Below, piece by piece: positions 25,132 to 31,891 of a stretch of DNA of 36,533 nucleotides. The DNA is taken from positions 1-36,533 of the forward strand of contig JAIYAP010000046.1 of the NCBI GenBank assembly GCA_027488935.1. Direction: 5' to 3'. The translations under genes and the position numbers were made by a program. The stretch's first letter is position 1, and every line of letters starts with the position of its first letter. This DNA comes from Saprospiraceae bacterium (GTDB lineage: Bacteria > Bacteroidota > Bacteroidia > Chitinophagales > Saprospiraceae). Under the pieces are notes generated by a model. It was not told the DNA's origin. It made no database searches and saw nothing but the letters and a program-made list of their open reading frames with translations.

Positions 25132-25854
25132 TTACCGTTTCACCACCTTTCCTTGCACATATTGCGCCCAAAATTCTTCCCGATAACTGGTGCCCAAGGG
25201 AATTTCTTCCTGCCCAATGTACACAAAATCCGTGTCGAAAGAGGCGATATGCAGGGCATTAATGAGGTAGGATTTGCTTACCCGCATAAACATTGCGGCT
25301 GGTAATTGATTGCCAATAGTGCGAATATTCATGGCAGTAATCAATTTTTTATCAGCGGTATGTACGATCACGTAGTCTTTGAGGCCTTTGATAAATAGGA
25401 TGTCTTTGAAATAAATCTTGTAAAACCGCTTATCCGAGCGGACGAAAATAAAATCCGATTCGATGCTTTCAATAAAATTGTCGGCAGGTCCTTGTTGCAA
25501 CATTTTTTGATACTGGGTTGCTTTTTGGATGGCCTTTTCGAAGCGCTCAAAGGATAAGGGTTTCAATAAATAGTCGACGGCATCCAACTCATAACTATCT
25601 ACTGCAAACTCGGAATAAGCCGTAATGAAAATGATTAATGGCTTGCTGAGTAAAGATTTAGCAAAATCAAGGCCACTGAGTTCGGGCATATTGATATCGA
25701 GCAAAATCAAATCGACGCTGTGATCGGCCAGAAAATTCTGGGCAGCCATCGCGTTGTTGAAAGCGCCCAACAACACCAAATTTGGTATTTTTTCAACATT
25801 GAGCGCCATACCGGCTCTTGCCAGGGGCTCATCGTCTACAATAATGCAGGTCAT
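25132..25854 (-). CDS. LytTR-family response regulator
   Basis: 240 residues from the ATG at 25854. Receiver domain 1-120: acidic pocket DDE (7-9), phospho-acceptor D53 in LILLDINMPELSG, conserved T in FITAYSEFA, and K in YLLKPLSF. LytTR DNA-binding domain from about 140: FIFVRSDKRFYKIYFKDILF, IKGLKDYVIVHTADKKLI, FMRVSKSYLINALHIASFD. Its start codon overlaps the stop codon of the sensor gene by 4 nt (25851-25854), so the two are translationally coupled. LytTR proteins bind direct repeats near promoters; target genes are not evident. Confidence 0.95.
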   Translation of the reverse strand: MTCIIVDDEPLARAGMALNVEKIPNLVLLGAFNNAMAAQNFLADHSVDLILLDINMPELSGLDFAKSLLSKPLIIFITAYSEFAVDSYELDAVDYLLKPLSFERFEKAIQKATQYQKMLQQGPADNFIESIESDFIFVRSDKRFYKIYFKDILFIKGLKDYVIVHTADKKLITAMNIRTIGNQLPAAMFMRVSKSYLINALHIASFDTDFVYIGQEEIPLGTSYREEFWAQYVQGKVVKR

Positions 25855-26951
25855 ATCGGAATGGTCATTTTAATGGTGTAGGTTTCTTCTGTTTCGAGAA
25901 TGTCTATTTCGTGTTGATTCGGGAACAGCAATTCCAGCCTGCGCCGGATATTGTACAAGCCAAGGCCGCCTACATCCCTTTTTTCGATCAAGATGGGTCG
26001 GGTGTTCCAGCATTGAAAATGCAACCAATCGCCTTCGATGACAAATTTCAGGTCTATCATCGCTTTTTCATGCGCTGAAGTGCTGTATTTCACCGCATTT
26101 TCTACAAAAGGCGTGAATAAAAAGGGTGGTACATTTTTGCCAATCACCTGACCTTCAATTTCAACGGTATATTCAAAATGGTCGCGGCGTAGTTTTTCAA
26201 GCATCAAGATTTGGCGGATATTGGCGATATCACGCGTGAGCAGCACTTTATCCTTATTGCTCTCATACAACTGGTAGCGCAAAATATCGGATAAACTCAA
26301 CAGCACCTGCGAGGCTTTTTCGGGATCAATGCGGGTGAGCACATGCAGGTTATTGAGCGTATTGAATAAAAAATGAGGATTTACCTGACTTTTTAATTGT
26401 TTCAACTCCTCTTGCAGGTTTTGTTTCTCGAGTTCTACCATCCGAATGGTGTCGCTGATCCATTTTTTCAACACCTGAATACCCGTGGTAGAAGCCAAAA
26501 AAATGGAAGGCAGGATGAGGGTATCCACAAAATTTCCAAAGCGAAAAGGTTCGGGTGGCAGCGGATTGGGTAGTATCAAACGGACGACCAATTGCAATCC
26601 AAACAGGATAGCGCAGGTATAAAAGACTGCAAATGCCCCCGTAAATAGCAAATAACGGGTCAAATTTCCCTTGAAAAGCATACGTGGCACCAAATAATAG
26701 ATGTTTCCATAAATAAGCCCCAGACTTAAACCATACACCAAAAAATTCAGCACAAATCGCAGCAGCGCAGCGCTTGCATCATCCACCGGGTGCCCATCCA
26801 GGTATTGGAAAAAGAAAATAAAAACCAGCAGCACATTCAACAGCAGATGCCGCGCCACACGGTAACTGCGTTGGGGACTCACCAATAATTTCACCACCGG
26901 ATGGTTGAATTGATGGGTAAATGGGCCGTTTTCGTGTGTTAATGGTTGCAT
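25851..26951 (-). CDS. LytS-type sensor histidine kinase (His_kinase family)
   Basis: 366 residues from the ATG at 26951. The N-terminal half has four probable membrane helices (LLLNVLLVFIFFFQYL, FVLNFLVYGLSLGLIYGNIY, YLLFTGAFAVFYTCAILFGL, DTLILPSIFLASTTGI). A coiled linker leads to the phospho-acceptor H193 in KSQVNPHFLFNTLNNLH. The ATPase part shows FVENAVKYS (N box) and GGLGLYNIRRRLELLF (G box). There is no extracytoplasmic sensor domain, so the signal is probably sensed in or at the membrane. It forms a coupled pair with the LytTR regulator. Confidence 0.94.
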   Translation of the reverse strand: MQPLTHENGPFTHQFNHPVVKLLVSPQRSYRVARHLLLNVLLVFIFFFQYLDGHPVDDASAALLRFVLNFLVYGLSLGLIYGNIYYLVPRMLFKGNLTRYLLFTGAFAVFYTCAILFGLQLVVRLILPNPLPPEPFRFGNFVDTLILPSIFLASTTGIQVLKKWISDTIRMVELEKQNLQEELKQLKSQVNPHFLFNTLNNLHVLTRIDPEKASQVLLSLSDILRYQLYESNKDKVLLTRDIANIRQILMLEKLRRDHFEYTVEIEGQVIGKNVPPFLFTPFVENAVKYSTSAHEKAMIDLKFVIEGDWLHFQCWNTRPILIEKRDVGGLGLYNIRRRLELLFPNQHEIDILETEETYTIKMTIPI

Positions 26952-26990
26952 ATTTTAAGGATATAGCGCGCTCGAATGCGTGTAAAATTA

Positions 26991-27064
26991 ATCATCACAA
27001 AGGCACAGTTTGGGAAATCTCTTCTGTTTAAATAAAAAACATACCCAATCTGTGCCTTGATGAT
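26991..27064 (-). terminator. Long hairpin at the 3' end of the serine-hydrolase lipoprotein gene
   Basis: CCCAATCTGTGCCTTGATGA (first 20 nt of the 27044-27064 arm) pairs with the arm at 26991-27014 along about 20 bp, with one T/A mismatch and a 3-nt bulge. The loop is 29 nt and AT-rich. It starts 2 nt beyond the hydrolase stop codon (27067-27069). The sequence leaving the hairpin on the minus strand is TAATTTTA, a weak U-rich tract. Confidence 0.65.
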
Positions 27065-27066
27065 AG

Positions 27067-28215
27067 CTATTTATAATCAAGTGTTACTTTGTGAAGTGCG
27101 CCCAAAATAGGAGCAAAGTCCAGAATATTATCCTGATTGGTCAAAATGGTGATACAAACGCCTGAAATCGGGTCATAAGCATTGTCGTTGATACTGCCCG
27201 GCACATACCCATTGTGCGAATAAATGGTGCGGCCATTGAACCGGTTTTTTGATTCCTGCAAGCAAAGTCCATATCTGAAATTCGGTAGTCCAGTTTCCAC
27301 GAACGTTTTCATTTGTGACAACGAATTTTGGTTGATGATTTTACCGGTCATCAGCTTATCCCAAAATTGTGCATTTTCAACGGCTGTGCTGGCCATACCA
27401 CCCGCAGCATTGTCGGCGCTGCAAAATGCGATGCGGTTGTAGCCAAAACTTGCATCCAGATCAATCAAAGTGCCGTCGGGGCTATAATCGGCCGACCAGG
27501 AATGCGGAAAAGTGAGTGGTGATGTTTCGAAAGGGTAATACACGGTGTAAGGCAGCTTAGCAGGCTCCAGGATATATTCGCGCATGGATTTTTCTACCCT
27601 TTTGCCCGTTACGGCTTCAATAATGAGACCAGCCAGCAACAAATTTTGATCAGAATAGGCATAAGCGCTGCCCGGCAGGGTAAAATACGGCTCCTGGAAA
27701 AACTGGAACATTTCTTCCGGGTACCAAACTCGGTTAAAATCGCTCTTAATTGCCTCGATATAGGCCGGATTATAGGTAAAATCGCCGAACCCACTGGTTT
27801 GGTTCAACAATTGGCGGATCGTTACCTGTCCATTGGTAAAAGGTTTGTCTTTGATCCATTTGCCGATGGTGTCGTTCATGCTGAGTTTACCCTGCTCCTG
27901 CAATTTCAGCATGAGCGTGGAAATGTAGGTTTTGGTATTGCTGCCAATGGTAAAAGTCATATCTGTTTTAATGGGTACACCACTGTGCGATTCACCAAAA
28001 GCCTGGTTCCAGGTTCCTTTATTGGGAATTATAAGTGCGGCGGAGGCCCCTTTGAGGTTCATGACCTTGCACATACTGTCGAACACCACATTCAGCCGCT
28101 GTGCATAGGTGTCGGGTAAGGGACCATTTTGATCGGGGGTGGAATCATCTTTTTTGCAGGCCACACACAAAGCGACCAATAGGGCAAACATGGAAACAAA
28201 CTGAAAAATTTTCAT
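27067..28215 (-). CDS. Serine hydrolase of the class C beta-lactamase/DD-peptidase family, lipoprotein
   Basis: 382 residues from the ATG at 28215. The signal MKIFQFVSMFALLVALCVAC ends in a lipobox (CVAC, then KKDD), so it is lipid-anchored. The catalytic motifs are present: S-x-x-K as SNTK in FTIGSNTKTYISTLMLKL, the tyrosine motif as YSD in YAYSDQNLLLAGLI (YSN or YAN in most relatives), and HNG in YSHNGYVPG as the third box. The region around RQLLNQTSGF is typical. Such proteins act as D-alanyl-D-alanine or D-amino-acid peptidases, esterases or amidases; true beta-lactamase activity is unlikely to be the main role. Divergent from a second hydrolase of the same family at 28548. Confidence 0.9.
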   Translation of the reverse strand: MKIFQFVSMFALLVALCVACKKDDSTPDQNGPLPDTYAQRLNVVFDSMCKVMNLKGASAALIIPNKGTWNQAFGESHSGVPIKTDMTFTIGSNTKTYISTLMLKLQEQGKLSMNDTIGKWIKDKPFTNGQVTIRQLLNQTSGFGDFTYNPAYIEAIKSDFNRVWYPEEMFQFFQEPYFTLPGSAYAYSDQNLLLAGLIIEAVTGKRVEKSMREYILEPAKLPYTVYYPFETSPLTFPHSWSADYSPDGTLIDLDASFGYNRIAFCSADNAAGGMASTAVENAQFWDKLMTGKIINQNSLSQMKTFVETGLPNFRYGLCLQESKNRFNGRTIYSHNGYVPGSINDNAYDPISGVCITILTNQDNILDFAPILGALHKVTLDYK

Positions 28216-28246
28216 AGCAAATACTACTTTTTTGTGAAGAATGGCT

Positions 28247-28254
28247 CAAAAGTA
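28247..28254 (-). promoter_or_regulatory. -7 box for the lipoprotein hydrolase
   Basis: On the minus strand TACTTTTG is a perfect TAnnTTTG match, 31 nt upstream of the start codon. Confidence 0.55.
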
Positions 28255-28286
28255 GGGTAGTATGCAAACGCCTTTTGGGCAATTGA

Positions 28287-28303
28287 TACCAAGTGGCTTG
28301 GTA
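28287..28303. promoter_or_regulatory. 17-bp palindromic operator candidate TACCAAG-TGG-CTTGGTA
   Basis: TACCAAGTGGCTTGGTA has perfect 7-bp arms around a 3-nt centre. It lies 32 nt upstream of the -7 box of the lipoprotein hydrolase gene. A degenerate second copy, AACTAAGAGGCTTGGCG (28345-28361), lies 58 nt further on. The symmetric form fits a dimeric regulator; which one is unknown. Confidence 0.55.
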
Positions 28304-28427
28304 ATTATAGCAAACCGCCGATTTTACATACATCCTTAATTTAAGTAACTAAGAGGCTTGGCGCGCCCCGATTTTCAAGGCTTTTTCGGTAAAAACACTT
28401 GCTATTAAACTATAAGTATACAAAAAC

Positions 28428-28453
28428 CCGGCATTGCTATGTGCAATCGCCGG
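28428..28453. other. GC-rich hairpin upstream of the T9SS hydrolase
   Basis: CCGGCATTGC (28428-28437) pairs with GCAATCGCCGG (28443-28453) with a one-base bulge and a 5-nt loop. On the minus strand the hairpin is followed by GTTTTTG, so it could terminate leftward transcription or insulate the two divergent promoters. Confidence 0.45.
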
Positions 28454-28492
28454 CCTTGTATCAATTTTTCCCTGCGCCTACCCCCCGCCCCT

Positions 28493-28500
28493 ACTTTTGT
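28493..28500 (+). promoter_or_regulatory. -7 box for the T9SS hydrolase
   Basis: TACTTTTG is a perfect match to TAnnTTTG, 47 nt upstream of the ATG at 28548. Confidence 0.55.
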
Positions 28501-28547
28501 GTCATCACAAACAAAAACAAGTTCTTTTTGACAATTTTAAACAAGTT

Positions 28548-30032
28548 ATGAAACAAGTCATTCTTTTCCCACTTGCACTTTTAATCAACAGTTTCCTGGC
28601 CTTTGCACAAGTAATCGTGCCTTCTGTCTTTTCTGCTAGCCCACCTATTCCGTTGATCGAAACGCCCAAACAAATCGTTGCCTCCTCCCGAGCCATCAGC
28701 ATTCAGGAGGTACTGGATGCTACGTTCGATAATGTTCAATCGGTTTCGCCCATTAAAGGCTTTAGTGCAGCGCTGTTGTTGCCGGATGGTACGGTATGGA
28801 AACGCGCAGGCGGCTTGGCCACTGGTTCACCCACCGAAACCATGCTGACCACCGAACACATTATCCCGATGGCCAGCATTTCAAAATCTTTTATTGCACT
28901 TACGGTGCTGTTGTTGGTGGAAGACGGGTTGCTAAGCTTAGACGATACCCTTGGTAAGTTTTTCGCCCCATACCCAAATGTGCCAAGCAATGTTAGTGTC
29001 CGTCAATTGTTGAGCCATCGCTCTGGTATCAATGATTACATTAATGAAAACGCCGCTTCCGGGCAGGCCTGGTTGAGCTATCCTGATAGTATTTGGATAA
29101 GCGATACTTTATTGAACAACTTTGTTTTGGCACCTAATTTTCCGGTCGGTACGTCCTGGTCGTACTCCAACACCAATTTTTTATTGGCCACCCGAATCAT
29201 TGATGTCGTAAGCGGACAACCCTGGCAGGAAGTGGTTCGGGCGCGGGTGCTCAATCCGCTTGGATTGACAAATACCTTCATAACCCCTTGGGAATCTTAT
29301 GGTACTGCACCTTTTGCGCATGTCTGGGCGGATGTAGATGGCGACGGAACGCAAGAGGATTTTCAGGGTACGGGCATCCCCATAGAAGGACTGTTAAGTT
29401 TGGCAGGCGGTGGCGGTTGCTTTTCAACTACCCCGGAAGATTTGGCGCGTTTTTCCGAGCGATTGCACGGTGGTCACATTTTAAAACCTGCCACGCTGGC
29501 GGAAATGCATACCGATTATATGCTCAACCCGGGCAGTGGCAATCAATACGGTTTGGGCACCCAGTTGTTTCCATTTCCCAATAATATTGAAAACTGGGGA
29601 CATGATGGGTCCCTGATTTACAATTCAATTGCCTCCTATTTCCCATCAGAAAATATTGCGTTGGCTGTGCAACAAAACGATGCACGCACTTACGATCTTA
29701 CAGATCCAAACAGCCCACCAGATTTGTTTGGCATGGCGGGCGCTTTATTAGCAGCCTATCTTGAATTTAAAGCGATGACGGCGGTGGAGGAGGCACCGAA
29801 TGCACCGCGCTTGACCGTTTATCCAAATCCAGCAACAACCACCGTTCATTTGAATTTACCGAGCGATGTTACTTTGCAATTTCCGGCTACGGTGATTATC
29901 AATGACTTAAGCGGTCGTGTAGTAAGCAAACAACGTATGAATAGTGCACAGGATGCGGTTGATTTAGGGGATTTGGCCGGTGGGGTGTATCGGTTGTGCG
30001 TAGGGCCGTATGTGGGTATGGTGGTCCGGTAG
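28548..30032 (+). CDS. T9SS-exported serine hydrolase of the class C beta-lactamase family
   Basis: 494 residues from the ATG at 28548, start of the signal peptide MKQVILFPLALLINSFLAFA. Catalytic boxes: SxxK as SISK in IPMASISKSFIALTVL, YSN in SWSYSNTNFLLATRI, and HDG in NWGHDGSLIY. LRQLLSHRSGINDY-like text and GGGGCFSTTPEDLARFSERL fit the family. The last 75 residues (LTVYPNPATTTVHLNL, IINDLSGRVVSKQ, GVYRLCVGPYVGMVVR) form a type A T9SS C-terminal domain, so the enzyme is placed on the cell surface or released, unlike the lipoprotein paralogue. The stop codon TAG (30030-30032) lies inside a palindromic repeat, so the extreme C-terminus may have been altered by repeat insertion. Confidence 0.9.
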   Translation: MKQVILFPLALLINSFLAFAQVIVPSVFSASPPIPLIETPKQIVASSRAISIQEVLDATFDNVQSVSPIKGFSAALLLPDGTVWKRAGGLATGSPTETMLTTEHIIPMASISKSFIALTVLLLVEDGLLSLDDTLGKFFAPYPNVPSNVSVRQLLSHRSGINDYINENAASGQAWLSYPDSIWISDTLLNNFVLAPNFPVGTSWSYSNTNFLLATRIIDVVSGQPWQEVVRARVLNPLGLTNTFITPWESYGTAPFAHVWADVDGDGTQEDFQGTGIPIEGLLSLAGGGGCFSTTPEDLARFSERLHGGHILKPATLAEMHTDYMLNPGSGNQYGLGTQLFPFPNNIENWGHDGSLIYNSIASYFPSENIALAVQQNDARTYDLTDPNSPPDLFGMAGALLAAYLEFKAMTAVEEAPNAPRLTVYPNPATTTVHLNLPSDVTLQFPATVIINDLSGRVVSKQRMNSAQDAVDLGDLAGGVYRLCVGPYVGMVVR

Positions 30033-30052
30033 GGACCGGTCGCGACCGGTCC
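30027..30052. repeat. GGTCGCGACC-type palindromic repeat containing a stop codon
   Basis: Core GGACCGGTCGCGACCGGTCC at 30033-30052, preceded by CGGTAG as at 21563. That TAG is the stop codon of the T9SS hydrolase. Confidence 0.9.
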
Positions 30053-30091
30053 AAACGCCGCGGGATGCCCGGCCAGATCATTGCGCAATGT

Positions 30092-30117
30092 GGGACCGGT
30101 CGCGACCGGTCCGTACG
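30092..30117. repeat. GGTCGCGACC-type palindromic repeat, second of a pair
   Basis: Core at 30093-30112, followed by GTACG. The 40-nt spacer from the first copy includes GATGCCCGG and AGATCATTGCGCAATG, related to the spacer at 25001-25056. Confidence 0.9.
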
Positions 30118-30145
30118 CGCGCGATCCCCAGCCGGATCATTGCAT

Positions 30146-30193
30146 CGCGGAATGCCAGGCCCCTGGTGTGAACCGGGGCCCTGGCATTCCGCG
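30146..30193. repeat. Long inverted repeat next to the palindrome pair
   Basis: Arms CGCGGAATGCCAGGCCCC (30146-30163) and GGGGCCCTGGCATTCCGCG (30175-30193) are complementary except for one extra G; the loop is 11 nt. It lies between the convergent hydrolase and DoxX genes and could act as a bidirectional terminator or be part of the repeat cluster. Confidence 0.85.
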
Positions 30194-30200
30194 TTGCCTG

Positions 30201-30223
30201 GGCAGGTCGCGACCTGCCGCTAC
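30201..30223. repeat. Variant GGCAGG-type palindromic repeat containing the DoxX stop codon
   Basis: GGCAGGTCGCGACCTGCC (30201-30218) is a perfect palindrome with the same GGTCGCGACC centre. On the minus strand it is preceded by GGTAGC, whose TAG is the stop codon of the DoxX-like gene, in the same layout as the GGACCGG copies. Confidence 0.85.
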
Positions 30224-30585
30224 CTGCGATACAACCGATGATACGTAACATACGAAACCCCCAAAATCACCGCAGCCACCAGCGGCGCAAACGACATCGG
30301 CTGAAATCCATCCACCGAAACATGGGAATACGTTGCAGCAATGATATTAAAGGTAAATCCCGCATAAGCCCATTCTTTAAGACGGGCGGGTACCATTGGA
30401 ATAAGCAGGGCCAAACTGCCACAGACCTTAAAAATGGTCAACATCGTCCGGAAATAATCGGGATACCCCAGATGGCGAATGCCTTCAACGGCCATTTCGG
30501 TGTTGGAAGTAAGCGCGGGCATGACGCCTTCCAGGAGGAAAAACAGGCCGGTAGCCACCCAGTAAGCGATTTTTGTTGATTGCAT
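30220..30585 (-). CDS. DoxX-like small membrane protein
   Basis: 121 residues from the ATG at 30585. Four probable membrane helices: KIAYWVATGLFFLLEGVMPA, FRTMLTIFKVCGSLALLIPM, LKEWAYAGFTFNIIAATYSH and SFAPLVAAVILGVSYVTYHR. This is the size and helix order of the DoxX_2 family, with the conserved GLFFLLEG and FNIIAATYSH segments. The family is linked to redox or respiratory-chain accessory functions, but the biochemistry of this group is not settled. The gene is divergent from a GlxA-type AraC regulator, a common pairing in Bacteroidota, which suggests regulation by it. Its stop codon is provided by a palindromic repeat. Confidence 0.88.
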   Translation of the reverse strand: MQSTKIAYWVATGLFFLLEGVMPALTSNTEMAVEGIRHLGYPDYFRTMLTIFKVCGSLALLIPMVPARLKEWAYAGFTFNIIAATYSHVSVDGFQPMSFAPLVAAVILGVSYVTYHRLYRR

Positions 30586-30682
30586 GACAGGATATTTTAG
30601 GTGTATGAAATGAATTGTGTTATAAATGCTATGTTTTTAATGCCATAAAGGTAAAATCATCTTTTTTAGTATAGCACGGTAT

Positions 30683-30715
30683 TTGCGACAAAATAAATGG
30701 CCTATTACGACAAAA
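30683..30715. promoter_or_regulatory. Two direct repeats TT(G/A)CGACAAAA between the DoxX and GlxA genes
   Basis: TTGCGACAAAA (30683-30693) and TTACGACAAAA (30705-30715) differ at one base and start 22 nt apart, two helical turns. Tandem sites in this spacing suit an AraC-family dimer. They lie in the 151-nt divergent region, close to the regulator start (30737), so autoregulation and DoxX control are plausible. Confidence 0.6.
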
Positions 30716-30736
30716 CTTTTTGTTTATCTTTACAGC

Positions 30737-31711
30737 ATGAAAAAGGTAGCAATTCTCGTACCCGAAACAGCGATCGTAGCAGCCATTGCCGATCCGCGTT
30801 ACATGTTCAGCGCTGTTAACCAGTTTTTAAGCAGCCGCGGTGAACGCCCTTTGTTTGATATTCAATTGGTTGGACTGCGCGCTACGGTGCCACTGAACGA
30901 TGGCTTGTTTTCCATCCATCCCGATTTGCTACTGGATTCGGCTGAAAAATTCGACCTGATTTTTATTCCGGCTTTGAGTGGCGATATGAAAACCGCCCTC
31001 GAACTAAATCGGCCTTTTGTGCCCTGGATAATCCAGCAGCATGCCGAAGGTGCCGAATTGGCCTCCCTTTGTGTGGGCGCTTTTTTACTGGCCGAAACGG
31101 GATTGTTAAATGGGAAACAATGTTCTACCCATTGGTTGTTTGCGCATGAATTTCGGCAAATGTTTCCGGAAGTAAATTTGCAGGATGGCACCATTATTAC
31201 CGAGGAGCAGGGGATTTATTCGAGTGGCGGCGCGAGCTCGTACTGGAATTTGCTGCTGTATTTGGTGGAGAAATACACCAATCGGGAAATGGCCATTTTA
31301 GCCTCCAAGTATTTCGCTTTGGATATCGACCGTAGCAGCCAATCGGCATTCATCCTGTTTCAGGGCCAAAAAGACCACGATGATGCGGCGATTAAAACCG
31401 CCCAGGATTATATTGAGCAGCAATTTCAGGACAAAATTTCGGTAGAACAATTGGCGGATTTGGTCGCAGTAGGGCGCCGGAGTTTTGAACGAAGATTTAA
31501 AAAAGCCACCAATAACACCGTGGTAGCCTACATTCAAAGGGTAAAAATGGAAGCCGCCAAACGCAGCTTAGAAAACACCCGCAAACAAGTGAATGATGTG
31601 ATGTTTGAGGTGGGTTATACCGATTCCAAGGCTTTTCGGGAGGTTTTTAAAAAAGTGACGGGTATTACGCCTTTGGAATATCGGAATAAGTTTAATCGTG
31701 TGTTGGTATAA
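30737..31711 (+). CDS. GlxA-family AraC transcriptional regulator (DJ-1/PfpI domain plus HTH)
   Basis: 324 residues from the ATG at 30737; upstream in-frame codons overlap the operator repeats. About residues 1-195 are a DJ-1/PfpI-like domain: KKVAILVPETAIVAAIADPR, FDLIFIPALSG, and the nucleophile-elbow segment SLCVGAFLLAETGLLNGKQC with C112. The AraC-type double HTH covers about 220-320: DYIEQQFQDKISVEQLADLV, AVGRRSFERRFKKATNNTVV, YIQRVKMEAAKRSLENTR, DVMFEVGYTDSKAFREVFKK, ending in the usual TGITPLEYRNKF. Such regulators respond to small molecules through the catalytically modified DJ-1 fold. Divergent DoxX gene is the likely target. Confidence 0.93.
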   Translation: MKKVAILVPETAIVAAIADPRYMFSAVNQFLSSRGERPLFDIQLVGLRATVPLNDGLFSIHPDLLLDSAEKFDLIFIPALSGDMKTALELNRPFVPWIIQQHAEGAELASLCVGAFLLAETGLLNGKQCSTHWLFAHEFRQMFPEVNLQDGTIITEEQGIYSSGGASSYWNLLLYLVEKYTNREMAILASKYFALDIDRSSQSAFILFQGQKDHDDAAIKTAQDYIEQQFQDKISVEQLADLVAVGRRSFERRFKKATNNTVVAYIQRVKMEAAKRSLENTRKQVNDVMFEVGYTDSKAFREVFKKVTGITPLEYRNKFNRVLV

Positions 31712-31717
31712 AGTAAA

Positions 31718-31860
31718 GGGGTTCCACGGAGTTACGCGGAGGAACGGAGATACACGGAGAAAAAAAACTCTGTGCAACGCCGTACCACTGTGATTCTGTG
31801 GAACCTTTTTTTCTCTGTGCAACTCCGTTCCTCCGCGTACCTCTGTGGAATTCTCTGAGG
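31718..31860. repeat. Nested hairpin repeat of the TTCCACGGAG family, copy A
   Basis: The left arm (31722-31762) and right arm (31810-31850) are complementary at about 36 of 41 positions. Between them lies a second, shorter right arm ending CTGTGGAACC. The words TTCCACGGAG, ACGCGGAG, ACTCTGTG and CTGTGGAA also make up copies B and C at 33657-33845. It immediately follows the GlxA gene and precedes the 3' end of the TIR-SUMF1 gene. Confidence 0.85.
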
Positions 31861-31891
31861 CCTCAACGAAGCGCACAGATAACAAACAATC

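Larger units (their letters stand above)
28216..28547. other. 332-nt divergent control region between two serine hydrolase genes
   Basis: Holds both promoters (28247-28254 and 28493-28500), the palindrome at 28287-28303 with its degenerate partner at 28345-28361, and the hairpin at 28428-28453. No gene is visible. Confidence 0.65.

Noticed and set aside
27646-28119. 157-codon plus-strand open frame opposite the lipoprotein hydrolase
   Set aside because: It is antisense to a gene with clear catalytic motifs and has no recognisable protein features of its own.
27067-30032. The two serine hydrolases as antibiotic-resistance beta-lactamases
   Set aside because: The motifs are shared by many esterases and D-peptidases; one protein has a T9SS tag and the lipoprotein has YSD in place of the usual tyrosine motif. 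Resistance is not supported.
30033-30218. Palindrome cluster as a CRISPR array
   Set aside because: The copies are perfect palindromes without unique spacers of constant length; there are only two or three copies per site and no cas genes.
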